Origin: Pseudosulfitobacter pseudonitzschiae
Lineage (GTDB): Bacteria; Pseudomonadota; Alphaproteobacteria; Rhodobacterales; Rhodobacteraceae
Reading direction: 5' to 3'
Assembly (NCBI RefSeq): GCF_002222635.1
Contig: NZ_CP022418.1
Span: forward strand, 220,778 to 284,777
DNA: 64,000 bases
Shown here: positions 1 to 9,078 of the stretch, one piece after another
How positions within the stretch are numbered: position 1 is the first letter of the stretch
How the letters are laid out: each line of letters starts with the position of its first letter
The notes under the pieces: generated by a model
Seen by the model: only the letters and a program-made list of their open reading frames with translations
What the model was told of the DNA's origin: nothing
Databases searched by the model: none
Made by a program: the position numbers and the translations under genes

Positions 1-1
1 G

Positions 2-112
2 CCGTGGCTGGGGTTGTCGCGCAGCCCGAACGAACTGACCGTCATGCGACAAATAAAGCGTATTCTTGACCCTAAAGCGATTCTAAATCGCGGGCGCCTG
101 TTCGATCTCTAA
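2..112 (+). CDS. FAD-linked oxidase, C-terminal end (partial)
   Basis: The open frame entering from the left edge ends with ...IKRILDPKAILNRGRLFDL, which resembles the last helix of the FAD-linked oxidase family (glycolate oxidase GlcD / D-lactate dehydrogenase type), where a K..LDP..ILNPG.. pattern closes the FAD_oxidase_C domain. Only 36 residues are inside the window, so substrate and full architecture cannot be judged. The tail is followed by about 170 bp without a gene before the next CDS. Confidence 0.6.
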   Translation, partial: PWLGLSRSPNELTVMRQIKRILDPKAILNRGRLFDL

Positions 113-285
113 AAGGACACGACTTCCGCCACCAAATCACTTGCCTGCAAAATTTTTTGTGTCGATCCGTCATTTGAATGCGGCGACCATTTTCCGCGGC
201 AGCCATGAAGCGGAGCGACAGAAAGCTCCTCGAGCTTCGTATAACGTTCATCTAAGCAAAAAAGCAAAGCCGAAAGGAAATGGCC

Positions 286-687
286 ATGAAACGTTTCATT
301 CTCGCCGTCACTGTATCAATGATCGCCCTGTCAGGCGCAGCGCAGGCTGACCCTCCGAGGAAAGATAACAGCCACCGCGGCGACGTGGTGCAGGCTGAAC
401 CTCAGAAGAAAGATAGTAACAACCGTGGAAATGCGGTGCAGGCCGCCCCTGGGCAGGTCAAGAAGCAAGAGACCAGCAAGCAAGCGCCCAAGTCCAGTGC
501 CCGTCGCTTCGCGCCCGGACAGCGTATGCAGGAAGGCTACAAGTCCTTTGCGAACTTCCGCGACTACAATCTGCCCGATCCTGGCCGCGGCTATCGCTAC
601 GTTCACTATGAGAACGACGTCTATAAGATCTCGACAGAGACCGCTGTTGTCGCTGCGGTGATCGGTGCGCTGTCTGCACTGCGTTGA
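286..687 (+). CDS. RcnB-family periplasmic protein
   Basis: A 133-residue protein with a clear Sec signal peptide (MKRFILAVTVSMIALSGAAQA). The mature part is charged and contains a twice-repeated stretch (DPPRKDNSHRGDVVQAEP / QKKDSNNRGNAVQAAP). It ends in the signature ANFRDYNLPDPGRGYRYVHY...DVYKIS...VVAAVIG, typical of the RcnB family (nickel/cobalt homeostasis in E. coli; general envelope function elsewhere). The ATG at 286 is preferred over 280 because AAAGGA at 273-278 then sits 7 nt upstream. It appears monocistronic. The metal-related role is inferred from the family only. Confidence 0.75.
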   Translation: MKRFILAVTVSMIALSGAAQADPPRKDNSHRGDVVQAEPQKKDSNNRGNAVQAAPGQVKKQETSKQAPKSSARRFAPGQRMQEGYKSFANFRDYNLPDPGRGYRYVHYENDVYKISTETAVVAAVIGALSALR

Positions 688-744
688 TCTGAGTAACGGC
701 AGGGGCGGTCGGATCTTCGCCAAACTAACCAGCGAATCCGTCCA

Positions 745-858
745 ATGCCTCAGGATACCATGAGAGACTGTGACGATGAGACCTTGTTGGTGGCTTATGG
801 CCAGGGTGATATGCGGGCCGCCCGGACCCTGACGCTTCGCTTGACGCCAGTGGCCTAG
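745..858 (+). pseudogene. N-terminal remnant of an ECF RNA polymerase sigma factor
   Basis: A 37-codon frame reads ...DDETLLVAYGQGDMRAARTL TLRLTP.. and then hits TAG. This resembles the first helix of sigma-70 region 2 in RpoE-like ECF factors (pattern LLxAYxxGDxxAxRxLxxRL). The remaining roughly 130 residues are absent downstream, so it is a decayed fragment and probably non-functional. Confidence 0.5.
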
Positions 859-1354
859 TCTTCTGTATCATTCATGGACCGGCGCTTCCCTTACGAGCTT
901 TGTGGAAAACATCCCGTGTGAGGGGTCTGGTTCCTTACACAGGTTGCATATTAGAAGTTCCACCATTTGTCTACTATGACCATCACCATTTGCTCACTAG
1001 GTAGCTCACCATTTGTGCAACAAATGGACTTTCAGGTGTCAACTTGCCAACCCCGCATCGACCAACCCTTTACGATCCGGCAAATCGCGGAGGCTCTCCA
1101 TAGTGTCAGTACCCATTGATTTTGGCCAAGCAGCCCAATTCTTCGTTCAACAAGCGGGCTGTGACATGTCTGATCTCTTCTACCGGACCACACCGCACCA
1201 ACTTATTGGGCTGGAAGTAAACTAGCCATTGACCAACCGGATGGGCCGTCTCGCTATTGCGTCCCGGCTTTCGCCGGTAATACAGTTCGACCGAGGTACG
1301 GCACCTCAAGCGCAACACCCAAAAATCTAACGGCGTTGTCCAACTTCGTATATC
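859..1354. other. Non-coding stretch with a short tandem repeat
   Basis: About 500 bp without a convincing gene. The short frames here match nothing and lack good ribosome sites. The only structure seen is the CACCATTTG repeat at 961-1029, described separately. It separates the sigma-factor remnant from the 3' end of the convergent iron-uptake operon. Confidence 0.5.
961..1029. repeat. Three CACCATTTG repeats at exact 23-bp spacing, last one palindromic
   Basis: CACCATTTG starts at 961, 984 and 1007, giving an exact period of 23 bp (about two helical turns). The third copy is extended into the perfect palindrome CCATTTGT-GCA-ACAAATGG (1009-1027). Such helically phased repeats are typical of iterons or of cooperative repressor sites, but no initiator or regulator gene is adjacent. 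Confidence 0.5.
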
Positions 1355-2107
1355 CTATACCTCCACCATGACCTTGGTGCCAATCCGGTGAACCTTTGGA
1401 TTTGTCTCAAAAACGTCCCAAAGTATGGATTCGGTCAGGACCTCCCCGGGCGCCCCCATTGCCACGACCCGCCCGTCTTTCATCGCGACGATCCGGTCAG
1501 CATAGGCAGCTGCGTAATTGATGTCGTGCAGCACGATCACGATGGCCCGGTCGTGGCGCAGTGCCAAGTCTTGCAACACCGCCATAAGCGCGCGCGACGC
1601 GGAGATATCAAGGTTGTTCAAAGGCTCGTCCAGCAGGACATAATCTGTATCCTGTGCAAAGGTCATTGCCACTTGTGCGCGTTGCCGCTGGCCACCCGAT
1701 AGACTGCCCAACCGCCGCTCTGCGAGCGGCAGTAACCCAAGGGCAAGGATCGCTTCCTCGACCTTTTCGCGGTCACGCTGGTCGGGTCGTCCCTTGTGAT
1801 AGGGGTAGCGGCCAAAGCTGACCAGCTCGCGCACCGTCAACAAAGGCGCGGTGTCGTTACTTTGCGGCAGTATGGCCAGCTTGCGGGCCAGAACGTCGTT
1901 GGGACAACGGCCTATTTGCAGGTCGTCCACCATAATCTTTCCCCGCTGAATGGGCAGCAGGCGGGACATCAACGACAGCAGCGTTGACTTTCCGGCTCCG
2001 TTCGGACCGATCAGCGCGGTCACCCCGCCCCTATCGATGGACAGATTGATATTCCACAGCGTCGCGACACCGTCCCTGTCGTGGTTCAGATCAGTGATCA
2101 CAATCAT
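1355..2107 (-). CDS. Iron-siderophore ABC transporter, ATP-binding protein
   Basis: A 250-residue cytoplasmic ATPase of the FepC/FecE class that powers import through the two FecCD permeases encoded upstream. Walker A is GPNGAGKST, the signature is LSGGQRQRA, and Walker B is YVLLDEPLNNLD followed by the switch HD. The start at 2107 (MIVITDLNHD) overlaps the permease stop by ATGA, implying translational coupling. The longer upstream frame is only read-through of the permease region. It is the last gene of the five-gene operon running 6891 to 1355. Confidence 0.9.
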   Translation of the reverse strand: MIVITDLNHDRDGVATLWNINLSIDRGGVTALIGPNGAGKSTLLSLMSRLLPIQRGKIMVDDLQIGRCPNDVLARKLAILPQSNDTAPLLTVRELVSFGRYPYHKGRPDQRDREKVEEAILALGLLPLAERRLGSLSGGQRQRAQVAMTFAQDTDYVLLDEPLNNLDISASRALMAVLQDLALRHDRAIVIVLHDINYAAAYADRIVAMKDGRVVAMGAPGEVLTESILWDVFETNPKVHRIGTKVMVEV

Positions 2108-3048
2108 CTGCGTTTTCTCCGCAACAAAAGACCCAGAAAAACCAGACCACCGATCACATCGACGACGACGATCAGCGGCGTGCTCAAATTCAACAGATGC
2201 TCTAACACAAGCTGTCCACCGACCAGCGTGATCGCGCAAACCAAAGCCGCCGAGGGAAGCAACAGACCGTGCGTTTCTGTCGGCGTGATCTGGCGTGCGA
2301 CACTGACCACCAACAGGCCAAGAAAGGCCAGCGGCCCCACCAAAGCAGTCGAGACCGAAACCAGCACCGAAACAATGACCAGAACCTGAAATATCCCCCT
2401 ACGCGGGTCTACGCCCAGATTGATGGCGGTATCCGGCCCCAACGCGAGTACATCGAGCCCGTGCCGCATTCTCCAAGTCGCAAGCAGAGCCGCACAGGTC
2501 AGAGTGGCCGCGATGGCCAGCAGCGGGAAGTCGATCCTGGAAAACCGTGCAAAAGAGCTGAACTGCACCACCACATAATCGTTGGGATCAATCATGCGCT
2601 GGATAAACCCCGTGATCGAGCGGAACAGTCCTGCAAATACTATCCCCGTCAGGATCATTCGAAACATGTCGCTTCGCGCCCGTCCCAGCAGGGTTCCGAA
2701 CAGGATCAGGGCCACCCCCATCATCAGTGCGGTGTTCAGCAGAAACTGCCCTGTCTCGGGCAGGCGGACAAACTCTTGCGCGCCAAGCGTGAAAACCGAC
2801 ACTGACAGGATCAGCAGGTACAGCGCATCAAACCCCATTACCGAAGGGGTAAGGATGTGGTTCTGAGTCACGGTCTGAAACAGGACGGTCGCCGTTGAAA
2901 CTGACATGGCGACAAGTAGCAAAGCCGCCAGCTTATTGCCGCGAAACGACAGCACGAATGCCCAATTGCCCCGCGACCCCAGCAGCATATAGCCGGCAAC
3001 GCAAACGCCAAGCAGCAGCGCAAGAACGCAAATCCGTTTATGAGGCAT
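2104..3048 (-). CDS. Iron-siderophore ABC transporter permease (FecCD family) 2
   Basis: A polytopic inner-membrane protein of about 314 residues with the FecCD pattern: many hydrophobic segments, a conserved VMGFDALYLL region and a C-terminal GPLAFLGLLVV segment. It pairs with the permease encoded by 3038-3985 to form the translocation pore. I took ATG 3048 (MPHKRICVL); an in-frame ATG at 3063 is possible and neither has a strong ribosome site. Both give a short overlap with the upstream gene, consistent with coupling. Confidence 0.85.
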   Translation of the reverse strand: MPHKRICVLALLLGVCVAGYMLLGSRGNWAFVLSFRGNKLAALLLVAMSVSTATVLFQTVTQNHILTPSVMGFDALYLLILSVSVFTLGAQEFVRLPETGQFLLNTALMMGVALILFGTLLGRARSDMFRMILTGIVFAGLFRSITGFIQRMIDPNDYVVVQFSSFARFSRIDFPLLAIAATLTCAALLATWRMRHGLDVLALGPDTAINLGVDPRRGIFQVLVIVSVLVSVSTALVGPLAFLGLLVVSVARQITPTETHGLLLPSAALVCAITLVGGQLVLEHLLNLSTPLIVVVDVIGGLVFLGLLLRRKRR

Positions 3049-3985
3049 GACGTTTAGGCGCATAGAGCAACCACAAAAACAAGACGGCACCGATGACACC
3101 GAACACCGTTCCCACCGGAATTTCATAAGGGTAGCGCACGATGCGCCCCAGAATGTCACTTGCCAGAACCAGTACAGCTCCGCTCATTGCAGTCAGCGGT
3201 AAGCTGTGGCGCAGATTGTCACCAGCCAACCGTGAAACGATGTTGGGCACGACCAGCCCGACAAAAGGGATCATGCCCACGGTGACGACAGTCAGCGCGG
3301 TCACCACAGAAATTGCCAACAGCCCTAGGATCATCGTCTGGGTGTAGTTTAAGCCCAGATTGATGCTGGCCGAACGGCCCATGCCGACAATCGCAAACTG
3401 ATCGGCAGCCAAATAGCAAAGCCCTGCAACCAGCGCGACAAGCCAAAGCAATTCATACCGCCCCTGCAAGACACCGGAGAATTCTCCATTCATCCATATT
3501 TCGACGTATTGCAATAAATCGGCCTGATAGGCGACAAACGTGACACAAGCGCCGATAATCCCGCCATAGATCAACCCGACAAGTGCAACCAGCAGGGGTT
3601 GCGTAGGCGGCAATCGGTGGACGATGGCCAGAAATCCCGCACCCCCGACCAGTGCCGTAAACGACGCCATTACCATTTTCACCAGAATAGAGGCGGCAGG
3701 CACATATAAGGTCACCAGCAAGATACCCAACGCGGCCCCCTGCCCTGTACCCGCTGTCATCGGCTCTACAAATCTGTTGCGCACCAGCATCTGCATGATC
3801 GCACCACTCACCGCCAACGCCCCGCCCGAAATCACCACCGCAATTGTCCGTGGTGCGCGGCTGATCGCCATCAGTTGCAGAGCTTCGGGGTCTGATCCCA
3901 GTGCCGCCCAAGAGATGTCGATGACGCCGACAAAAAGAGATGCCAGCGACAACACGATCAGCGTCAGGCCAAGTGCAATTGCCAT
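3038..3985 (-). CDS. Iron-siderophore ABC transporter permease (FecCD family) 1
   Basis: A 315-residue membrane protein of the FecCD/BtuC family. Family marks are SRAPRTIAVVISGGALAVSG near the N-terminus (the conserved RxPR segment), EPMTAGTGQGAALG, and IPFVGLVVPNIVSRLAGDN near residues 235-255, the cytoplasmic coupling helix that contacts the ATPase. It starts 3 nt after the binding-protein stop and overlaps the second permease by 11 nt, so the three genes are one transcription unit. Confidence 0.9.
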   Translation of the reverse strand: MAIALGLTLIVLSLASLFVGVIDISWAALGSDPEALQLMAISRAPRTIAVVISGGALAVSGAIMQMLVRNRFVEPMTAGTGQGAALGILLVTLYVPAASILVKMVMASFTALVGGAGFLAIVHRLPPTQPLLVALVGLIYGGIIGACVTFVAYQADLLQYVEIWMNGEFSGVLQGRYELLWLVALVAGLCYLAADQFAIVGMGRSASINLGLNYTQTMILGLLAISVVTALTVVTVGMIPFVGLVVPNIVSRLAGDNLRHSLPLTAMSGAVLVLASDILGRIVRYPYEIPVGTVFGVIGAVLFLWLLYAPKRHAS

Positions 3986-3988
3986 CGT

Positions 3989-4879
3989 CTACCTATCTTT
4001 GAGGCCGGCCAGAATTTCGTCCAGTGTCAGGGTCATGGATTGAATGCCTCCCCCTGCAAGATAGATCGGGCCGGCACTCAGGTGTATGACCTGCCCCGTT
4101 TTCCACGCGGTCGTCTCGTGAACCAGCACGTTATCCAGTGTTGCACTGGCGCTTTCGCTGTCCTGCCCTATGGCCGCGATGCGGTCGATCACGAACAGGA
4201 TGTCGGGGTTGGCTTCGCGAATGAACTCAAAGCTGATGGCTTCTCCGTGTGTTGCCTTTTCCACGCTCTCGACCGCTTCGGGCAACTCCAAAGCATCATG
4301 CAGCCAGCCAAACCGCCCGCCCGCACCATAAGCGCTGATCTTCGGCCCGTTGGTCATCACGATCAACGCCCGACCGCTACCTGAAACGGCTGCGCGGACC
4401 TTGGATAGTTTGTTGTTGAAGTCGGTGATCAGACTTTCGGCTTCTGCCTGTTTGTCAAAAATCTGGCCGTAGGCCGCCAGCCGCGCCAGACCCTCTTCGA
4501 CGGTATTGCCCCAGATCGTCATGTCCAGCGTTGGCGCGATGCGCGCAAGTTCAGGCACCTGTTCGGAACTGCGCCCGCCAGCAATGATAAGGTCGGGCGA
4601 CATTGCAAAGACCGCTTCGAAATCGGGCTCGAACAATGATCCGACTGGCACTGTGCCAACTGCCGCGTCTTCCAGATAGGGAAGATAGACACGGCTGATC
4701 AAGCCAAAAGGTTGCACGCCCAACGCGGTCAGACTGTCCAGTGCTGCCAGATCGAACACGGCGATCCTGTCCGGCAGCACCGGTGCTACGATGCGCCCCG
4801 CAAAAGTTTCTACCGCGACGGTTTCGGCATTGGCCGGAACCGAGAGGAGAAACATCAGAAAACCAATCGCTCTGAGCAT
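3989..4879 (-). CDS. Periplasmic iron-siderophore binding protein
   Basis: A 296-residue protein with a Sec signal peptide (MLRAIGFLMFLLSVPANA). It has the class III binding-protein layout of CeuE/YclQ/FatB: DRIAVFDLAALDSLTALGV, then DLIIAGGRSS around residues 95-105, and a C-terminal NPDILFVIDR motif. It should deliver a ferric chelate to the two permeases encoded directly downstream. The ligand cannot be told from sequence. It lies 26 nt after the receptor gene. Confidence 0.88.
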   Translation of the reverse strand: MLRAIGFLMFLLSVPANAETVAVETFAGRIVAPVLPDRIAVFDLAALDSLTALGVQPFGLISRVYLPYLEDAAVGTVPVGSLFEPDFEAVFAMSPDLIIAGGRSSEQVPELARIAPTLDMTIWGNTVEEGLARLAAYGQIFDKQAEAESLITDFNNKLSKVRAAVSGSGRALIVMTNGPKISAYGAGGRFGWLHDALELPEAVESVEKATHGEAISFEFIREANPDILFVIDRIAAIGQDSESASATLDNVLVHETTAWKTGQVIHLSAGPIYLAGGGIQSMTLTLDEILAGLKDR

Positions 4880-4905
4880 GAAACGCTTCCTTGTGATCCG
4901 CCTGA

Positions 4906-6891
4906 TTAAAATACGATCTCTGCACTCAACCGGATGGAACGACCGGGTTCGAACAGAGGCTCGACCTCTCCCACGAATTCCTGACCATAGGTCGCGCGGC
5001 TGGCGTAATTCTCATCGAAGATGTTGTTGACCTCTGCGCGCAGGGTCAGGTTCTTCACCTGAGATGGAGAGTATTCCATAAACGCATTGGCGACCGTATA
5101 ACCATCAATGACCGGACCTCGTCCGCCGGTGGTGGAATCGTAGGTGTCCTTGAAGTCAAAGGCCACTTCGACATCACCACCCAGTAGCAGACCGTTGTCC
5201 AACCGGTGCGCCACCTGAAATTTGAGGAAATCACCCATCGGCATGGTCAGGTAGTTGCCCGTGTAGGAATCTGCCGGACGTCCGTTGATATCGGTGTCGA
5301 TACGCGCGAACCCAGCGCGAAAAAACCCGCCTTCCCATGCCGTACCGATGCCTAACTCAAAGCCGCGTGATGCGACGTCCACTGATTCCGCAGGCCCGAC
5401 GCTGTAGCTTGCGGCGCGGGCGTCATCAATGTCGGTGGCAAACACCTTGCCGTCGACGATCCATGCTCCGATCGCATAGTTTGCCGCCAGGTAGATGTTG
5501 TCTGCGGTCGTGGGCGTGATCCCTTCTGTCGGATAGGTCCAGCCGGAGTTGAGAATGTAGTTTTCAGCCAGTTCCAGACCGCCCCACACATGCGAGTACC
5601 CTGCGCTTACTGTGAACCGGTCGGTCACGTCGAACTCACCGGAAATGTTGCCTGATACGCCCGACTCCGATTGCTCGGACCCGTCCGTGCCTTCAAAGTT
5701 CTGGAAATCCGCGCGCGCACCAAAGGACAGACGCGAACGGGGCCCGGCGTCCATTCTGACCTGTGCAAACACGCCGATACTGCTCAGCTTCTCCTCGGAA
5801 AACTCGTCCAGTCCACCGCCCGCGAGATCCATATAGTCCATATCGCCTTTGTCCGAGTAGAAATCGAGACCGGCGTTCAGCTCGCCCCAGCCAAGCTGGA
5901 AACGGTTGGAAATTTCTCCGTTCAGGCTTGTCGTCTCGCCCCGGATGGTCTGGGCGGTGGACAGCTTGCTTTCGTCGTTGAAAAGCTCGGTCCCGCTATA
6001 GGCAAGCCGGAAGGTGGGGTCCCACATGGCTGTGGGCGACGTGGTGCTGTAGCTGAGGATGATATTGGTCCGGTCCAGTTCATAGGGCCGGGTTGGCGGG
6101 ACGGGTCTGCCTCCGACGATTGCGCCGATATTGGCCCGATAGGGGCGGCTTTCGTCGTCGATCACCCGCTCGTAGGATAGTTCGACCCGATCACCTGATT
6201 CAGTTTCATAAGCAATCTTGCCCAGACCACTCAGCAGATCGGTGCCCGATCCCACGATGTTTATCCCGTTGCCATCTTCGCGCAACCCGCCTTGGGCGAC
6301 TTTGAAAAAGCCAAGGTATTCAAACCCACCCTCGCGCCCGTAAAGCGTGATGCCGTTGGAAAAGATGTCGCCGTTGCTATCGTATTCGAATTTGTAGCGT
6401 CCGCCAAAGTTCTGACCTGGCAACAGCAGATCGGCCGCGTCCTTGGTCTCATACGCCAGCGCGCCGCCCAATGCACCCGGACCTGCATCTGCAGGCGCAA
6501 CACCTGGATCGATCCGTGCCGATTTCAGCAATGCGGGGTCAATCAGCGTTGTCGTGTTATGGTGAAAGACCCTGTTGTTCTGGCGCGCGCCGTCAATCGT
6601 GATGGCAAGGTTGTTTTCCTCGATCCCGTTGACATAAACCTTTTGCGACATCGGGATGGAACTGCCGACCGAAATCGTCGGCTCGGCGACAAACATCTCC
6701 GACAGATCTGCGGGATTGCTCAGCGCAAGGCCTTCACTGGTGACCGATATCTCATCTTCTTCAAGACCAGGAACCGTCGGCATCGTCAACACGATCGTGC
6801 CCAAAAATGCCCCGTCTTCGTTGCTTTGCCCGACGGCCGCGGCCGGTGCCAGTCCGACAGCCAGACAGGCCAATGCATGCGATTTCTTCAC
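4906..6891 (-). CDS. TonB-dependent outer-membrane receptor (iron chelate or haem)
   Basis: A 661-residue receptor with signal peptide (residues 1-21), a plug domain with ITIDGARQNNRVFHHNTT and PGALGGALAYETKDAADLL, and a beta-barrel closing with the terminal phenylalanine of SAEIVF. The plug motifs resemble the haemoglobin/transferrin receptor subfamily, but the neighbouring transporter looks siderophore-type, so the ligand is uncertain. The start is GTG at 6891 with GGAG about 7 nt upstream. It is the first gene of the 6891-1355 operon. I found no clear Fur or iron-Rhodo box in the 120 bp upstream. Confidence 0.9.
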   Translation of the reverse strand: MKKSHALACLAVGLAPAAAVGQSNEDGAFLGTIVLTMPTVPGLEEDEISVTSEGLALSNPADLSEMFVAEPTISVGSSIPMSQKVYVNGIEENNLAITIDGARQNNRVFHHNTTTLIDPALLKSARIDPGVAPADAGPGALGGALAYETKDAADLLLPGQNFGGRYKFEYDSNGDIFSNGITLYGREGGFEYLGFFKVAQGGLREDGNGINIVGSGTDLLSGLGKIAYETESGDRVELSYERVIDDESRPYRANIGAIVGGRPVPPTRPYELDRTNIILSYSTTSPTAMWDPTFRLAYSGTELFNDESKLSTAQTIRGETTSLNGEISNRFQLGWGELNAGLDFYSDKGDMDYMDLAGGGLDEFSEEKLSSIGVFAQVRMDAGPRSRLSFGARADFQNFEGTDGSEQSESGVSGNISGEFDVTDRFTVSAGYSHVWGGLELAENYILNSGWTYPTEGITPTTADNIYLAANYAIGAWIVDGKVFATDIDDARAASYSVGPAESVDVASRGFELGIGTAWEGGFFRAGFARIDTDINGRPADSYTGNYLTMPMGDFLKFQVAHRLDNGLLLGGDVEVAFDFKDTYDSTTGGRGPVIDGYTVANAFMEYSPSQVKNLTLRAEVNNIFDENYASRATYGQEFVGEVEPLFEPGRSIRLSAEIVF

Positions 6892-7014
6892 CCCGTATCT
6901 CCCGAAAAAGTAATAGATTTTTAGGTTGCCGGGAATACTCCATCGCTGCCTGCCCCTTCTCTTAGTGAAACTGTCGGGAATTTCAAGGAAATATCTCTAA
7001 CGGCTTTGATAGAC

Positions 7015-7064
7015 TCTGTTGATGGCGTGGATGCCGTCGGAAGGGCACCCACGCCATCAACAGA
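7015..7064. repeat. Perfect 16-bp inverted repeat with 18-bp loop
   Basis: TCTGTTGATGGCGTGG (7015-7030) is matched exactly by its reverse complement at 7049-7064. The stem can continue with TGCC/GGCA after one mismatch. No T-run follows. It sits upstream of the receptor operon and just before transposase debris, so it may be a transposon end, a factor-dependent terminator or an operator. Confidence 0.5.
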
Positions 7065-7163
7065 TCCGCGTCAGGCCGACACTTGCGAAAGCGTCAGTCG
7101 CTTGAGCTTTGAGTTGACAGTCCACGTGGCCGTGGACAGCTCAACTTTACAGGGTACGGCAGG

Positions 7164-7347
7164 GCGTTCGGGAAACGCTGGACAGGCTACCATGCCCGCA
7201 GCCGGATTGAGGCGAGGATGCGCCGTCTGAAATCCTTCGGCGAGCGCATCGCCGCGAGAGACCCGGACCGCCCAAATCCACATCCGTATCGCCCTCATGA
7301 ACCGCTTCAACGCCCTCGGCAAAGCCGAGATCGTCCGCGTGGCCTGA
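7164..7347 (+). pseudogene. IS5-like transposase, C-terminal remnant with frameshift
   Basis: The frame starting at 7164 reads KRWTGYHARSRIEARMRRLK SFGERIAARDPDR. It then continues in a different frame as TAQIHIRIALMNRFNALGKA EIVRVA and stops at 7345-7347. Together these look like the last roughly 60 residues of an IS5/IS4-group DDE transposase, joined by a small deletion or frameshift near 7272. The N-terminal three quarters are missing, so it is inactive. Confidence 0.6.
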
Positions 7348-7349
7348 CG

Positions 7350-7705
7350 TCAGCGGGGAAAGAGACAATCACACCTCAGGCCGGGGTAATGCACCAACGC
7401 CGATCCAATGTAACGGTAGCAAAATAGTGGCCAAGTCCGCCACGCCAACGACGCCCAGTGAACTTCGGATCAGCAAGTATGACAGTCGCTCCGGTGCTGC
7501 CACACTGCCGCACGTCACTTTTTCGGAGTGGCTGGAATTAGCCGGGTGTGTCCGGTGCCGCCACGGGAGTTCCCAGAACTTGCAAACCCCACTCTTTCCG
7601 CATTGCCGCCACTTAGGTCAGCGCATGTTGCAACTGCAGCGAATTTCAAATTCGTCCTGTATTGCATCGATAGCCACATTGTCAGCCCGCCCTGCTTAGC
7701 CTGGA
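7350..7705. other. No recognisable gene
   Basis: About 350 bp between the transposase remnant and the DUF6429-like gene. The overlapping short frames on both strands show no recognisable domain and no ribosome site. I see nothing else in it. Confidence 0.4.
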
Positions 7706-7990
7706 TCACTCTGCCATCCTGAATTCCCGTTCAAGAATTGCCCGCGCGCGCTCAATGCCCTCCGGCGTCAATGTCAGTGATTTCGCCTTGCACCTCGGAT
7801 TCTCGATCAGACTTTTGTCATGGAGCCGGTCGGTGATGGCCCAATCGACCCCCTTCCAGATCTGATCGCCGTAGTGCAACGTGAGGCTGAGAATCGCCAG
7901 CGCCGCATCATCGATTTTGTCGGTGTCGAGTGCCATCTTCCCCTCGTTTTCTTGTTTGGGCCGGTTTTGTGCAGTGTCGCCGGGCTTCAT
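7706..7990 (-). CDS. Small DUF6429-like protein
   Basis: A 94-residue frame (76 residues if started at MALDTDKIDD, ATG 7936, which has GAGGGG upstream). The body DDAALAILSLTLHYGDQIWKG..WAITDRLHDKSLI...KSLTLTPEG resembles the small DUF6429 family, of unknown function, which looks like a compact winged-helix fold. Its ATG at 7990 overlaps the stop of the WGR gene (ATGA), suggesting a two-gene unit. The family assignment is from memory of the pattern. Confidence 0.6.
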   Translation of the reverse strand: MKPGDTAQNRPKQENEGKMALDTDKIDDAALAILSLTLHYGDQIWKGVDWAITDRLHDKSLIENPRCKAKSLTLTPEGIERARAILEREFRMAE

Positions 7991-8244
7991 GCATATCCCC
8001 GCCGCTTCTTTACCGCGGCGAGCTTCATCAGCGCGGTAACGGCGCGCCCTTCATCCGGATGCTGCTCAATCATCATCTGCCCATGAGCCCCTATATGGCC
8101 CCATTCACGTACAAGGTTGGCGCCACCAAAGAGATCAGGCTGAATACTCATGCCGTAAAACCGCCGCATATTGCAGGCAGGATCGATCCGCCGCATCTGC
8201 AGGTCTGTCGGGAAGGTTTCCAGTTGAGCGATGGTATCGAACAT
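7987..8244 (-). CDS. Small WGR-domain protein
   Basis: An 85-residue protein that is essentially one WGR domain: RRIDPACNMRRFYGMSIQPD LFGG followed by REWGHIGAHGQ, with the Trp-Gly motif of the family. WGR domains occur in PARP-type and DNA-transaction proteins and probably bind nucleic acid. Stand-alone copies of this size are common on alphaproteobacterial plasmids beside mobile elements. It is coupled to the DUF6429-like gene by ATGA. Confidence 0.7.
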   Translation of the reverse strand: MFDTIAQLETFPTDLQMRRIDPACNMRRFYGMSIQPDLFGGANLVREWGHIGAHGQMMIEQHPDEGRAVTALMKLAAVKKRRGYA

Positions 8245-8544
8245 ATCGTGATCCAGCGGGCTTCCGTATCACAATATCAGTTGGAAGATCATGCTTCCAC
8301 CTTGATTTCCCCACAAGGTGAAGGGGGCTCACGCCCACTTCTCGAACTTCATGACCGGTACGCCGAGCCTCGAAGCCTTGTCAGCGAGGTTCTCCTGGAT
8401 GAAGGCTTGAACAATCGGATCGAAGGATCGCGCAGGCCAACGCGGAAACGACAAAAAATCCACGGGCGGTTCAAATCAGCCCGACAGGCGCAGAGATTTC
8501 TGTGGATGCTGATAGGGACGCCGTAGGATCGGGGCCCCTTCCCT
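8245..8544. other. No intact gene; possible minus-strand fragment
   Basis: No gene with a start codon is convincing here. A minus-strand frame ending at TGA 8329-8331 reads DPIVQAFIQENLADKASRLG followed by VPVMKFEKWA, which looks protein-like but has no start and no family I recognise. It may be a remnant. Confidence 0.3.
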
Positions 8545-9005
8545 TCAGTCTGCCATGCCGTAGGTGGCGATATCCACCTTCGAGAAGATATACTCGTTCA
8601 GAAGGGCGATGATGGCATCCTGGTCCAAGATATCCACCTCGGCCAGGCGGGCCTTCCAAGTTTCCTGCTTCTCCATGAACTCGGCCAGCAGGCGTCTGGC
8701 GGATCGATGCGGAAGCGTTCGGCGGCGTTGGCGGGCAGATCCTGCAAGAAGCTGGTGTTGTAGCTGTCCAGCGCGGCGGCCAGGTCCGCTTCGGGGGCGC
8801 CGACCTCGACGCCCTCCATCCGTCCGCCATGCAGCCCCTCGTTGCCCTGCTGCTCATAGCCGATCTCCATCCGCGCCAGCGAAAGGATCATCTGCTCCAT
8901 CAAGATTGCGCGGGTCTCTTCGGGCAGACCTCGCCAGAACGATTTGTTGTAGACCCAGCTAGAGCCTATAATGATACCCACCGGGTGTTGATTGTCACTG
9001 AGCAC
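8545..9005 (-). pseudogene. TRAP transporter DctP-type binding protein, C-terminal remnant
   Basis: The minus strand reads SFWRGLPEETRAILMEQM..SLARMEIGYEQQGNEG and LPANAAERFRID. It then shifts frame near 8690 and continues WKARLAEVDILDQDAIIALL and NEYIFSKVDIATYGMAD to TGA at 8545. This is the C-terminal lobe of a DctP-family periplasmic solute-binding protein for a TRAP carrier. The N-terminal half and the permeases are absent and at least one frameshift is present, so it is a dead fragment. Confidence 0.6.
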
Positions 9006-9078
9006 CTACAGTTGTTCTGTGCTGGAATTACGCTAAAACCCGAATTCCGGCTTCTAAGGTGTTCAGAAAAAGGAACTA

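Noticed and set aside
3063..3159. Longer N-terminus for the second FecCD permease
   Set aside because: The extra residues come from read-through of the upstream permease in another phase and lack membrane-protein character.
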